From: Devosia sp. SD17-2 | GTDB lineage: Bacteria > Pseudomonadota > Alphaproteobacteria > Rhizobiales > Devosiaceae | Length of the DNA stretch: 64,000 nt | Direction: 5' to 3' | Assembly (NCBI RefSeq): GCF_029201565.1 | Contig: NZ_CP104002.1 | Location: 4,167,114-4,231,113 of the forward strand | Part shown: one piece after another, positions 1-8,192 of the stretch | Numbering within the stretch: the stretch's first letter is position 1 | Layout of the letters: each line of letters begins with the position of its first letter | Notes under the pieces: generated by a model | Database searches by the model: none | What the model saw: the letters and a program-made list of their open reading frames with translations, nothing else | What the model was told of the DNA's origin: nothing | Program-made: the position numbers and the translations under genes

Positions 1-124
1 AGACGATGCGGATGGGCTGATGCTCGCGCTTGATGGCCGTGGCGATGATCTCGTCATAGGCGTTCTTCATGCCATAGAGTTTGAGCGCGCTCATGGTGGT
101 CAGGATCTCGGAGCGTTCCATCAT
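1..124 (-). CDS. istB: IstB, IS21-family helper ATPase (5' part only, runs off the window)
   Basis: The first 41 codons of IstB are visible; the rest lies left of the window. The N-terminus begins MMERSEILTTMSALKLYGMK, the usual helical start of IstB, the AAA+ helper that loads the IstA transposase of IS21 elements. The ATG overlaps the stop of the upstream istA remnant as ATGA, the classic IS21 arrangement for coupled translation. The Walker motifs are not in view, so whether istB is intact cannot be judged. With istA truncated, the copy is unlikely to move by itself. Confidence 0.85.
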   Translation of the reverse strand, partial: MMERSEILTTMSALKLYGMKNAYDEIIATAIKREHQPIRIV

Positions 125-618
125 ATTGCCCTCCTCAGGCTGTCGTAGCGAGAACAGTCGGCCGTCGGCTCGATGCGGAGCCGAAGGGCCTGCGGGGTGT
201 TCAGGACCGTGACCGGGCTGCGTGGTTCACGATGCCGGGCCAGGATGTTGAGCACGATATCGGCTGAGCAAACACCTTCGCGCAGCGCCTCGGCACAGGC
301 AGCCTCGACCGCTGGCAAGCCATCGCTAAGCACCGCGGTGAGGATGGTGACCATCTGCCGACCACCATCGGTTGCCGAGCTTAGCCGACGTCGGATCTTC
401 TCGATGCTGGCCGGCAGCACCCAGTCCTTAAAGGGCGCGCCATTGCGCCAGGCGCCAGGCTTGCGCGCCAGGACCGGAACATAGTGCCGGGGGTCATAAA
501 CGGTCTGGTCGCGACCGAAGCTGCGGGCATGCTCGCCGACCACCCTGCCGTCCTGGCGCAGCTCGACCCGATCGGCATAAGCCCGGATCTCGACCGGGCG
601 CCCCACGGCATTGGCCAT
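121..618 (-). pseudogene. istA: IstA transposase, C-terminal remnant of an IS21-family element
   Basis: The 165-codon remnant matches the C-terminal third of IstA: the region after the DDE core with a beta-rich segment (VEIRAYADRVELRQDGRVVG), then a HYVPVLARKPGAWRNG stretch and a helical tail. Full IstA proteins are about 400-500 residues, so the DNA-binding and most of the catalytic part is missing. A stop codon lies in frame seven codons upstream of the first ATG, so the reading frame does not continue to the right. The break therefore falls near 620-640. It is followed downstream by istB with an ATGA overlap. I treat it as a decayed insertion sequence. Confidence 0.8.
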
Positions 619-694
619 GACCCGCTGTGCGTTTCAACCGGCGATCATGACCTCGAAAGAGTCGGTGGGATCTTAAACAATGCCGAACTAGGGG

Positions 695-826
695 TCACAT
701 GACGGCTAAATAAGACGCCGCGATTGCTGCGAGGAGGGCTGCCAGACTGGGGATGAGCACTATCGCGCCCGAACCCAAGGCTAGGATCGCCGCCCAGCTG
801 AGCGATCTTTCGAATATTTTTGGCAT
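695..826 (-). CDS. 43-residue hydrophobic peptide, possible small membrane protein
   Basis: The peptide has a short basic, amphipathic start (MPKIFERSLSW) followed by about 30 residues of almost unbroken Ala, Leu, Ile, Gly and Val, ending SYLAVM. This is the composition of one long or two short membrane helices. A GAGATGAG stretch 5' of the ATG could serve as a weak ribosome site. An FNR/FixK-type box is centred about 98 bases upstream of the ATG, almost the same distance as the box of ccoN. No family is recognised. It stands alone between an IS remnant and the end of the cco operon. The regulatory box and the composition are the reasons for calling it; a chance reading frame is still possible. 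Confidence 0.4.
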   Translation of the reverse strand: MPKIFERSLSWAAILALGSGAIVLIPSLAALLAAIAASYLAVM

Positions 827-1213
827 GTCTCATCTCTGGTTGTTCACAAATCAGGCGGATAGCGTTGTAAAGGTCCCGGCAGATTAACCTAGTAGGCGCA
901 AATAATCACCGAGTGTATTGCCGTGGATCAAAGCTCTTTGATCTCCATGGTTTCGGTCAAGGCAGCTCAGGTTTGAGCTTTCATGTGCAGGGCACTCACC
1001 TTTTATAGAGGACCTTGGACTCTGTTAAACTGGCAATTGTTGAGATGGGAACCTAGAAGATTCGCGAACTGCTTAACCTCACATATCGACCCCGCCCAGT
1101 TGCGCCACCTAGGATCCACTGCGCCTTATGCACAAATGCATGATGCGGCGCTACCTTTGCGCTAAAGAGTGTCGCACCTACCAGAATGCGGCTTAGAATG
1201 GTCCGCTCCAGAG
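827..1213. other. Non-coding stretch between the cco operon end and the 43-residue peptide
   Basis: About 390 bases with no convincing coding frame on either strand and lower GC than the core genes (30 of 60 bases in 841-900). It contains the FNR/FixK-type box at 918-931 and an overlapping inverted repeat at 926-943 (GATCAAAG, two bases, CTTTGATC). It must hold the 3' untranslated end of the cco transcript and probably the promoter of the small peptide gene. Confidence 0.6.
918..931 (-). promoter_or_regulatory. FNR/FixK-type box upstream of the 43-residue peptide
   Basis: Read on the minus strand the site is TTGATCCACGGCAA. It fits the rhizobial FixK consensus TTG(A/C)-N6-(T/G)CAA when read on the plus strand and has a perfect FNR half-site TTGAT on the minus strand. 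The centre is about 98 bases from the ATG at 826. An inverted repeat at 926-943 overlaps it. Confidence 0.5.
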
Positions 1214-1357
1214 CTAAGTGTCATCTTCATCGAGGATGCGCTCGGCGGCGCCTTGCAGGTCATCATACTGCCCAGAGCGTAACGACCACAGAAAGGCGCC
1301 AAGGCCCAGCAGTCCAAGGCCAAACGCAATCGGTATCAGCACGATCAACACGTTCAT
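1214..1357 (-). CDS. ccoS: CcoS, cbb3 oxidase maturation protein
   Basis: CcoS is a small inner-membrane protein needed for insertion of cofactors into CcoN during cbb3 oxidase assembly. The 47-residue product has one N-terminal membrane helix (MNVLIVLIPIAFGLGLLGLG) followed by the family motif FLWSLRSGQYDDLQGAAERI and an acidic tail DEDDT. The motif W-x-x-R-x-G-Q-[FY]-[DE]-D-L is diagnostic of CcoS (FixS). The ATG overlaps the ccoI stop as ATGA, so translation is probably coupled. It is the last gene of the cco operon. Confidence 0.93.
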   Translation of the reverse strand: MNVLIVLIPIAFGLGLLGLGAFLWSLRSGQYDDLQGAAERILDEDDT

Positions 1358-3573
1358 GGCATCACGCCGGCGGATGTGGAAACGGCCCGCAATGTCTCTG
1401 GCGGCGGGGGGACGCGAAGGCGCAGAGCATTGCCGACTACGATCACGGATGACAAGGACATGGCGGCCGCCGCAACTAGAGGGGTTGCATAGCCCAGGAT
1501 GGCCACTGGTACTGCGATTGCGTTGTAAATCACCGCAAAGCCCAAGTTCTGTCGGATCAAACGCTCGGCATCCCGGGCAACGGCTCGCGTATGGGAAACT
1601 GCAGAAAGGCTGTCCTTGAGGAAGACGAAATCGGCAGCGTTGCGTCCGACATCGGCAGCGCCCGACGGCGCCATGGACACGTCGGCGCCGGCGAGGGCAG
1701 GCGCATCGTTAAGCCCATCGCCCACCATCAGCACGCTGTGTCCCTTGGCGCGCAACGACGCGATTAACTCAAGCTTGCCGGCGGGCAGCACGTCGCCGAA
1801 CGCATCATCCACTCCAATTTCAGCAGCTACGCGGGCGACTACTGCCGCTTCGTCTCCCGACACCAGCATCACCTTGAGTCCGTCAGCCTGCAGTGACGCG
1901 ACGGTGGTCTTGACGTCTGCCCGCAATTGATCCTCGAAGCGGAAGGCGGCAAGCATTTCGCCGTTTTGTGACAGAACAGTGCCTCGCGCAGCTCCAGGCT
2001 CATTAAGGGCCCAGTCGGCGCGGCCGAGGCGATAAAGATCCTGCCCTATCCAACCCTCGACTCCCAGGCCAGCCCTCTCGGCGACGCTGTCAAGCACCAC
2101 CGCGTCGGGTTGATCGGCAGCTTCCACCAGGGCCACCGACAGCGGATGGCGCGAACTGGCCGCCAGGGCTGCGGCAATGGCCATGGCCGGGCGCGCGATA
2201 TCGAGGGCATTGAGCAGGATCGGCCTGCCCACGGTCACGGTACCCGTCTTGTCCAGCACTACGGTGTCAATGGTGGCAATGCGCTCGAGGCCAGTGCCGT
2301 CCTTGGTAAGGATGGAGCGTTCAAACAGCCGGCGCGCTGCCACCACCTGCACGATCGGAACGGCAAGCCCCAGGGCGCAGGGGCAGGTGATGATCAGCAC
2401 GGTGATCGCCACGCTGATCGAATGGTGCCAGTCGCCCGACAGCAGCACCCAGCCGCCAAAGGTCAGCAGCGCCGTGAGATGGACAACCGGCGAATATAGC
2501 TGGGCCGCGCGATCGGCGATGCGCCGATAGCGGGCGCGGCCACCCTCGGCAGCTTCCATCAGGCGGACCATCTCGGCGAGGAACGAGTTCGCCGCAACCG
2601 CCGTGGCGCGCATCTGCAACGGGCCGGTGAGGTTGAGCGTCCCGGCGCGCAAGGCCGTCCCTACTGAGGCGAGCTGCGGCATTGCCTCCCCAGATACCAT
2701 CGCTACGTCCACGTCGGAGCTGCCATGTTCGACCACGCCATCCACCGGCACCCGGTCACCGGCTACCAGAACGATGCGGTCGCCCACCTCGATCTCGCCC
2801 ACCGGCACATATTCGCGCGTGTCGTCTGACCGCAGGATATTCGCGCCGCGGGCGGCGAGCCGCGCCAGACCCCGAACCGCCGTGCGCGCCCGTTCGCGCA
2901 TCATGTGATCGAGTGTGCGCCCGATCAGCAGGAAAAACAGCAGAGTGACCGAGGCGTCGAAATAGGCGTGGTGCCGCTCCGTAAGTGTCTCGAAGACGCT
3001 CAGTGCGAAGGCAAGGATAACCCCCAGTGAAATGGGAACATCCATGTTGGTGCGGCCATGGCGCAGCGCCTGCCAGGCCGAACGAAAGAACACCTGGCCT
3101 GAATAGGCCAGCGTCGGCAGCGCAATGAGTGCCGAAATCCAGTGAAACAGCTGTCGAGCCTCGTTGCTGGCCCCAGACCAGACGGAAACTGACAGCAACA
3201 TGATGTTGCTTGCCGCAAAGCCCGCCACCGCCATGGCGCGGATCAGCTTGCCGAGTTCGGCATCCTTGGCTTCGGGCAGATCGTCGCAATAATTGGCGGG
3301 ATAGCCAAGGCGATCGAGCGTACGTCGCAGCGGCGGGGGCGCATCGCGGCCCTGCCACTCCACCGCGACACGCCGGGTGGACAGGTTGACCCTTGCATTC
3401 TGGACGCCGGGCAAGGCGTTTAGGGACTTTTCCACACGCCGGATGCAGACGCCGCAATGGACGTCGGGCACAGACAGTTCGGTGCGGAACGTGCCGCTCT
3501 TGAGCGGGCGGCTCGCCAGCAGCAGTTCATCACTGCCGGTATGTGCTTCCGCGCTCGCGGCCATCACCGTCAT
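1354..3573 (-). CDS. ccoI: CcoI (FixI), copper-exporting P1B-type ATPase for cbb3 oxidase
   Basis: This is the copper-translocating ATPase that supplies copper for CcoN assembly. Residues from about 30 to 95 form a heavy-metal domain with the copper motif CGVC (VPDVHCGVCIRRVEKSL). Further on are membrane helices, the transport motif CPC (ITCPCALGLAVPIVQ), the phosphorylation site DKTGT and the hinge motif GDGLNDAPALAGADVS. At 739 residues it has normal length. I chose the ATG at 3573 because AGGTGAGG lies just upstream and the frame further 5' lies inside the preceding gene; a second ATG three codons later is possible. It follows the DUF2189 gene by 8 bases and overlaps ccoS. Confidence 0.95.
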   Translation of the reverse strand: MTVMAASAEAHTGSDELLLASRPLKSGTFRTELSVPDVHCGVCIRRVEKSLNALPGVQNARVNLSTRRVAVEWQGRDAPPPLRRTLDRLGYPANYCDDLPEAKDAELGKLIRAMAVAGFAASNIMLLSVSVWSGASNEARQLFHWISALIALPTLAYSGQVFFRSAWQALRHGRTNMDVPISLGVILAFALSVFETLTERHHAYFDASVTLLFFLLIGRTLDHMMRERARTAVRGLARLAARGANILRSDDTREYVPVGEIEVGDRIVLVAGDRVPVDGVVEHGSSDVDVAMVSGEAMPQLASVGTALRAGTLNLTGPLQMRATAVAANSFLAEMVRLMEAAEGGRARYRRIADRAAQLYSPVVHLTALLTFGGWVLLSGDWHHSISVAITVLIITCPCALGLAVPIVQVVAARRLFERSILTKDGTGLERIATIDTVVLDKTGTVTVGRPILLNALDIARPAMAIAAALAASSRHPLSVALVEAADQPDAVVLDSVAERAGLGVEGWIGQDLYRLGRADWALNEPGAARGTVLSQNGEMLAAFRFEDQLRADVKTTVASLQADGLKVMLVSGDEAAVVARVAAEIGVDDAFGDVLPAGKLELIASLRAKGHSVLMVGDGLNDAPALAGADVSMAPSGAADVGRNAADFVFLKDSLSAVSHTRAVARDAERLIRQNLGFAVIYNAIAVPVAILGYATPLVAAAAMSLSSVIVVGNALRLRVPPPPETLRAVSTSAGVMP

Positions 3574-3581
3574 CGCTGGCC

Positions 3582-4385
3582 TCACCTGATGGCTTTGTAT
3601 GCGTGCCAGGTGGCATGCCCGAGCAGGGGGAATACGATGATCATGCCGATCAATGCCGTGGCAACGGAGAGGGCGACCAGCACCATGACTACGGCCCCCC
3701 AGGCGATCATCACCCAGACATTGTTCCACACCAGGGCAAAGCTCACGCCCATGGCGGTGAGGGCGTCGCTGCGCTCGTTGAGCAGCATGGGTATGGAAAA
3801 GACACTGACGGCAAAGGCTAGCGCGGCAAACAGTCCACCCACGATGGTGCCGGTAAACAGCAGGCCCCATCCCAGCGGGGTGGTGACCAGCAGGATCAAC
3901 ATCTGGTCAAAGCCGGGAAAGGCCTTGTAGCCAAAGAACAGGGCGTAGAGCAACACCGCAGCCCGCATCCAGACCATCATCAGCAGCATCAACAGCAGGC
4001 CGGCAAAGATAACTTGAGAGCCCGACCTAGCCTTGGTGACAAGCATGCGATCAAGGTTGGCGCGTCCGCCCTCCTCAAGAATCCGGCTCTTTTCATAGAG
4101 GCCTATGGCTATCACGGGCGCCACGATCATAAAGCCCGACAGGGCCGGGAAAAGCACATAGTCCCAGCCGAAGGTGAACATGACATAGATCAAGAGCGCC
4201 GACAGTGCCGCCACCAGTACCCCATAGGCAAGGCTTTGCAGGGGGTCGCGCCACAGGTCTTGCCACCCCGCACCGAGCCAGGTGAACACGATCGAGAGCG
4301 GGAGGTGCCGCTGCTTGTTCGGATCAAGGGTCTCCTTGACGGTCGAGGTTTCCGAGAGGAGGCCGTAGTGGTTGGCGTCGGACAT
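3582..4385 (-). CDS. DUF2189 family integral membrane protein in the cco operon
   Basis: The 267-residue product matches the DUF2189 family by its overall pattern: a cytoplasmic N-terminus with the segment IVFTWLGAGWQDLWRDPLQS, then six or so membrane helices (for example LIYVMFTFGWDYVLFPALSG and MLLMMVWMRAAVLLYALFFG), a segment SVFSIPMLLNERSDALTAM and a short basic end. The function is unknown. DUF2189 genes are often found near oxidase or nitrite-reductase genes in alphaproteobacteria, which fits here. The ATG at 4385 is preceded by GGAG; a GTG four codons earlier is an alternative. It lies between the small membrane protein and ccoI, in the position where ccoG/ccoH normally sit. Confidence 0.85.
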   Translation of the reverse strand: MSDANHYGLLSETSTVKETLDPNKQRHLPLSIVFTWLGAGWQDLWRDPLQSLAYGVLVAALSALLIYVMFTFGWDYVLFPALSGFMIVAPVIAIGLYEKSRILEEGGRANLDRMLVTKARSGSQVIFAGLLLMLLMMVWMRAAVLLYALFFGYKAFPGFDQMLILLVTTPLGWGLLFTGTIVGGLFAALAFAVSVFSIPMLLNERSDALTAMGVSFALVWNNVWVMIAWGAVVMVLVALSVATALIGMIIVFPLLGHATWHAYKAIR

Positions 4386-4403
4386 CTTTTTCTCCACAAA
4401 CCG

Positions 4404-4607
4404 TCAGCAGGAAGACTTGGCGGCGCTGAACTGCCCGGGCGTCGCCACACCGGGCTTGCCATGTGCCACGCACTCGGGCTGCGACTGCAGCGCCACGTAG
4501 AGCAGGTGTGCATTGGCAGCGAGGAAGATGCCCATGACCGTCAGCACGATCGCGGCGCCGATGGCAAGGCGCCGCCAGGGCGGCGCCGACCCAGCCCGCG
4601 CCGTCAT
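4404..4607 (-). CDS. Small single-helix membrane protein of the cco operon, FixH-like N-terminal pattern
   Basis: The 67-residue product has a basic start, one membrane helix (RRLAIGAAIVLTVMGIFLAA) and then NAHLLYVALQSQPECV, ending in a periplasmic tail with a second Cys (SAAKSSC). The NxxLxYxALxSxP pattern resembles the start of FixH/CcoH by eye, but the rest of FixH (about 100 residues) is absent. Similar short proteins with the two Cys seem to recur in alphaproteobacterial oxidase operons; this is from memory, not a search. Its ATG overlaps the ccoP stop as ATGA, so it is a genuine operon member. A role in assembly or copper delivery is only a guess. Confidence 0.75.
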   Translation of the reverse strand: MTARAGSAPPWRRLAIGAAIVLTVMGIFLAANAHLLYVALQSQPECVAHGKPGVATPGQFSAAKSSC

Positions 4608-5488
4608 GGCGAGGCCATCCCCAATACATAGACATAGAGAGCCAGGGTCTTAATCTCAGTTGCTGTCAGACGCTCGTCCCAGGTCGGCATGTGGCCGGTC
4701 CGACCGCCGTGTACGGACTCGATGATGTCTTCTATAGTACCACCATAAAGCCAGGCCGCATCGGTCAGGTTCGGCGCTCCGATATCGGCTATGCCGGCGC
4801 CGCTTTCACCGTGACATCCAGAGCAATTATCGATGAACAATTGCTGGCCCGCTGCAATGGTGTCGACATTATCAACCGTCGAATATTCGGGCTGGCTCAT
4901 TGAATAAACATATTGGGCCACTTGACGTACTTCGGGCCGGCTCAGCGTGGCGTCGCGGCCAAAGGCGGGCATTTGCGAGGTGCGGGATTCATCATGGCGG
5001 GTATTTATGCCCACGCGCAAGGTTTCTGCGATCGCTTCCGGGCTACCATCGCCCCATAGCCAGTCGCCATCGGTGAGATCAGGATAGCTGCTGCGCCCGG
5101 TGCCGTTGAGCCCATGGCAGGCAGCGCAGTTGTCGCCAAACAACTGCCGCCCGCTCTGCGCTACGTTGGTCATCAGTGCCTCGTCGGCCTGGATCTGATC
5201 GAAGGGGAGCGCGGCAATCTGCGAGGTCCAGGGTTGGCGGGCCCTCTGATTACCCACGATGACCTGTTCCACCGTTTCTCTCTGGTCGATCCCCAGAATG
5301 CCCTTGGTATACGTCCAGCCAAGCGGAAAGGCGGGCATCAGGACCCACCATACCAAGGCGAACAAATGCGTGACGACGATGAACCATAGGATGCCGCGCG
5401 GAACAGGTGTATCCAGCTCCTTGATGCCGTTCCACTCGTGCCCAGTGGTCTGCTCCCCACTGACCGGGTCAATCTCGGTCTTGCTCAC
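4604..5488 (-). CDS. ccoP: CcoP, dihaem cytochrome c subunit of cbb3 oxidase
   Basis: CcoP passes electrons to CcoO in cytochrome cbb3 oxidase. The 294-residue product has a cytoplasmic N-terminus, a membrane helix (GILWFIVVTHLFALVWWVLM) and two periplasmic cytochrome c domains with haem motifs CAACH and CSGCH, each followed by a Met ligand region (SQMPAFG and GHMPTWDE). I chose the GTG at 5488: it is preceded by GAGGAGGATC, and it overlaps the ccoQ stop as GTGA. The frame runs further upstream but that DNA encodes ccoQ. Confidence 0.95.
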   Translation of the reverse strand: MSKTEIDPVSGEQTTGHEWNGIKELDTPVPRGILWFIVVTHLFALVWWVLMPAFPLGWTYTKGILGIDQRETVEQVIVGNQRARQPWTSQIAALPFDQIQADEALMTNVAQSGRQLFGDNCAACHGLNGTGRSSYPDLTDGDWLWGDGSPEAIAETLRVGINTRHDESRTSQMPAFGRDATLSRPEVRQVAQYVYSMSQPEYSTVDNVDTIAAGQQLFIDNCSGCHGESGAGIADIGAPNLTDAAWLYGGTIEDIIESVHGGRTGHMPTWDERLTATEIKTLALYVYVLGMASP

Positions 5489-5649
5489 GGACGATCCTCC
5501 TCGCGCAACACGGATGTTTTGGCGGCGTCGAACTTCTTCCGGTTCCTGGGCCAGAAAGTATAAACTAGCACGGCGGCGGTCATGGCCAGCAGGTAGAACA
5601 GACCCCAGCTCTTGGCGAAGGCGGTGAGTGTCGCATAATCGAAGGACAT
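5485..5649 (-). CDS. ccoQ: CcoQ, small subunit of cbb3 oxidase
   Basis: The 54-residue product has the CcoQ layout: a short N-terminus, one membrane helix (SWGLFYLLAMTAAVLVYTFW) and the family motif FWPRNRKKFDAAK, then an acidic-basic tail. CcoQ stabilises the interaction of CcoP with the CcoNO core. It starts 5 bases after ccoO and overlaps the GTG start of ccoP, so the order N-O-Q-P is canonical. Confidence 0.95.
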   Translation of the reverse strand: MSFDYATLTAFAKSWGLFYLLAMTAAVLVYTFWPRNRKKFDAAKTSVLREEDRP

Positions 5650-5654
5650 GATCG

Positions 5655-6437
5655 CTACTCCTCTGCCTGGTCCACTGCAGCTCCGGCTGCAACGGGGTCG
5701 GACGGCAGTTCAGGCGCGGCCGTGTCGAGATAAGCGGCATCGGTGAGTTGGCCCAATACCTGCAAGTAGGCGATCAGGGCGTCCAGTTCCGTAACGCTGG
5801 TGGTTACGCCATCAAAAGCGCTGATCTGGGTCGCCTCGCCATAGCGCTCGACCATGGCATAGGCATTGTCGGAGTCGGGCGTCGCCTGTCCGAGGGTGTC
5901 TCGGGCGGCTTCGGCGATCATTTCGTCGGTATAGGGCACGCCCAGCGCCTGCTGTGCCGCCAGATGGGCGGAGAGGCTCGATGCATCCACCTGCGTGCGT
6001 GCCAGCCACGGATAGGCGGGCATGTTGGATTCGGGCACGACGTCACGCGGATTGTTCATATGCATCGCGTGCCAGACATCGGAATACTTGCCGCCAACGC
6101 GGGCCAGATCTGGACCGGTGCGTTTTGATCCCCACTGCATGGGTCGGTCATACTGCGACTCGACAGCAAGGGAATAAGGGCCGTAGCGGTCTACTTCATC
6201 CGCGAGCGTCCGAATCATCTGGGAATGGCAGGCGTAGCAGCCTTCCCGGATGTAGATGTTACGACCGGCCAACTCGAGCGGGGTATAGACCCGCATGTCT
6301 GGTACTGTTTCGACGGTCTCGTCGATCGTGAACAGCGGGGCGATCTCTACGATGCCGCCAACGCTGGCAGCGGCGATGATGAGCAGGACGAAGCCAATTG
6401 CGTTGCGTTCGACTTTGCGGTGAAAGAACTCGGCCAT
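5655..6437 (-). CDS. ccoO: CcoO, monohaem cytochrome c subunit of cbb3 oxidase
   Basis: CcoO is the membrane-anchored monohaem cytochrome c that feeds electrons to CcoN. The 260-residue product has one N-terminal membrane helix (GFVLLIIAAASVGGIVEIAP), the haem-binding motif EGCYACHSQMIRT near residue 65, the segment RTGPDLARVGGKYSD, and the Met ligand region ESNMPAYPWL. The C-terminus ends in an Ala/Pro-rich tail. It begins 2 bases after the ccoN stop, indicating one transcript. Confidence 0.96.
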   Translation of the reverse strand: MAEFFHRKVERNAIGFVLLIIAAASVGGIVEIAPLFTIDETVETVPDMRVYTPLELAGRNIYIREGCYACHSQMIRTLADEVDRYGPYSLAVESQYDRPMQWGSKRTGPDLARVGGKYSDVWHAMHMNNPRDVVPESNMPAYPWLARTQVDASSLSAHLAAQQALGVPYTDEMIAEAARDTLGQATPDSDNAYAMVERYGEATQISAFDGVTTSVTELDALIAYLQVLGQLTDAAYLDTAAPELPSDPVAAGAAVDQAEE

Positions 6438-6439
6438 GA

Positions 6440-8089
6440 CTACTCCGCAGGGCTTGGGACTGCGCCGGCAGGGGCAAGTTCACCCTCGTCCAGCTTTTCT
6501 TGAACCGGAACGCCTCGCCGCACCGTCATCCAGATGTTGTAAGAGCCCACAATGGCGCCGATCAGGAACAGCAGCCCGCCGATGGTCCGCGCGATATAGT
6601 AGGGATACATGGCGACCAGAGTATCCACGAAGGAGTAGGCCAGCGTGTCACTCTCGGTATAGGTGCGCCACATCAGCCCCTGGATGATCCCCGAGTTCCA
6701 CATGGCGAACACGTAGATCAACGTGCCGGTCAGAGCGAGCCAAAAGTGGACCTCGATAAGGCCGTTAGAATACATGCGCTCGCGCTTCCAAAGCGCAGGC
6801 ACCAGCGTGTAGATCGACCCGAATGTAATCAGCGCCACCCAGCCCAGCGCACCAGCGTGAACGTGCCCCACCGTCCAGTCGGTATAGTGCGAGAGGGAGT
6901 TTACCGCGCGCACGGCCATGAACGATCCCTCGAAGGTCGAGAGCCCGTAAAAGATCGCCGCGACGACCATGAAGCGAAGGGTGGCATCGTCGCGTACCTT
7001 GTGCCAGGCGCCGCGTAGGGTCATCAGCGCATTGCCGGCCGATGCCCAGGACGGCACCAGCAGCATGACGGAAAAGGTCATGCCAAGAGTCTGCACCCAG
7101 TGCGGCAAAGCCGTATAGTGTAGGTGGTGCGAACCAGCCCACATGTAGAAGAAGGTGATGCCCCAGAAACTGAGGATGGACAGCCGGTAGGAGAAGATTG
7201 GTCTATTGGCACGCTTGGGCAGGTAATAATACATCATGGCGAGAAAGCCCGCCGTGAGAAAGAAGGCTACCGCGTTGTGGCCATACCACCACTGCACCAT
7301 TGCATCCTGCACCCCCGGCCAGATCGTGTAGCTCTTGGCACTGGCGAGGCTTACCGGCAGGGCAAGGTTGTTGACGATGTGCAAGATCGCCACGACGACG
7401 ATAAACGCCAAGTAGTACCAGTTGGCGACGTAAATATGGGGTTCTTTGCGCCGAGCAAGAGTGCGGAGAAACAGCACGAAGTACGTCACCCAGACGATTA
7501 CAAGCCAGATGTCAGCATACCATTCAGGCTCGGCATATTCCTTGGATTGGGTAATGCCCATGCCATAGCCAGTGACGGCCATGATGCAGAACAGATTGTA
7601 ACCAAAGATGACGAACCAAGGGCTTACATGCCCGGCGAGGCGCGCCCGGCTGGTACGCTGGACAACATGGAATGAAGTGGCGATGAGGGCATTGCCACCG
7701 AAGCCGAAGATGACGCCAGTCGTATGAGCGGGGCGTAACCGGCCAAAAGTAGACCAGGCCGTGTCGAAATTAAGAGCCGGCCAAGCCAACTGCGCTGCGA
7801 CCCATACCCCGACGAACATCCCGAAAATGGCCCAGGCCATGGTCAGGGCAATGCCCACCTTGATCGGATCGTCGTAATAGCTTGTCGCTCGGTTTTCGCT
7901 CGGTTCGGGCAGGCTTAGCCGCGGCAAAATATAAGCAGCCGCCGACAAGCATAGCAGAATGACCATAAGACCATGGACCCCAATAGGGTCCCACCGCCCC
8001 GGCACTGCAAGCAACAGCGCCCCTAGCCCTATCAGCGTAAGCAGCAAGAGGCACAGCCGCCGCTCGTCATGTGTCAATCCTGCAACCAT
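6440..8089 (-). CDS. ccoN: CcoN, catalytic subunit of cbb3-type cytochrome c oxidase
   Basis: CcoN holds haem b and the b3-CuB oxygen-reducing site. The 549-residue product has the expected row of membrane helices. It has His-rich motifs at the right places: RPAHTTGVIFGFGGNALIA, then WYGHNAVAFFLTAGFLAMMY (CuB ligand region), the HH pair in MWAGSHHLHYTALPHW, and HYTDWTVGHVHAGALGWVA (haem ligands). The N-terminus has two extra hydrophobic segments before the canonical PIKVGIALTMAW start, as in other alphaproteobacterial CcoN. It is the first gene of the operon and has an FNR/FixK-type box about 97 bases upstream. Confidence 0.97.
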   Translation of the reverse strand: MVAGLTHDERRLCLLLLTLIGLGALLLAVPGRWDPIGVHGLMVILLCLSAAAYILPRLSLPEPSENRATSYYDDPIKVGIALTMAWAIFGMFVGVWVAAQLAWPALNFDTAWSTFGRLRPAHTTGVIFGFGGNALIATSFHVVQRTSRARLAGHVSPWFVIFGYNLFCIMAVTGYGMGITQSKEYAEPEWYADIWLVIVWVTYFVLFLRTLARRKEPHIYVANWYYLAFIVVVAILHIVNNLALPVSLASAKSYTIWPGVQDAMVQWWYGHNAVAFFLTAGFLAMMYYYLPKRANRPIFSYRLSILSFWGITFFYMWAGSHHLHYTALPHWVQTLGMTFSVMLLVPSWASAGNALMTLRGAWHKVRDDATLRFMVVAAIFYGLSTFEGSFMAVRAVNSLSHYTDWTVGHVHAGALGWVALITFGSIYTLVPALWKRERMYSNGLIEVHFWLALTGTLIYVFAMWNSGIIQGLMWRTYTESDTLAYSFVDTLVAMYPYYIARTIGGLLFLIGAIVGSYNIWMTVRRGVPVQEKLDEGELAPAGAVPSPAE

Positions 8090-8178
8090 TAAGCAGATCC
8101 TCTAATCCTTGCCCGTTCGCCGCCTTGAGCGGTTCGGATCCCTACCTCTGTCTCTACTACCAATTGTCGCATTCAAGT

Positions 8179-8192
8179 TTGTTCTGCGTCAA
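8179..8192 (-). promoter_or_regulatory. FNR/FixK-type box upstream of ccoN
   Basis: On the minus strand the site is TTGACGCAGAACAA, which fits TTGA-N6-nCAA and the FNR consensus TTGAT-N4-ATCAA at seven of ten fixed positions. Its centre is about 97 bases before the ccoN ATG. If it acts as a class II site near -41, the transcript would have a leader of about 55 bases. This fits oxygen-responsive control of cbb3 oxidase. Confidence 0.6.

Noticed and set aside
926..943. GATCAAAG/CTTTGATC inverted repeat as an FNR site
   Set aside because: The half-sites face the wrong way for FNR/FixK; only the overlapping box at 918-931 has the right orientation.
3574..3870. N-terminal extension of CcoI by 99 residues
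   Set aside because: It overlaps the DUF2189 gene, has no similarity to CcoI, and a good ribosome site lies just before ATG 3573.
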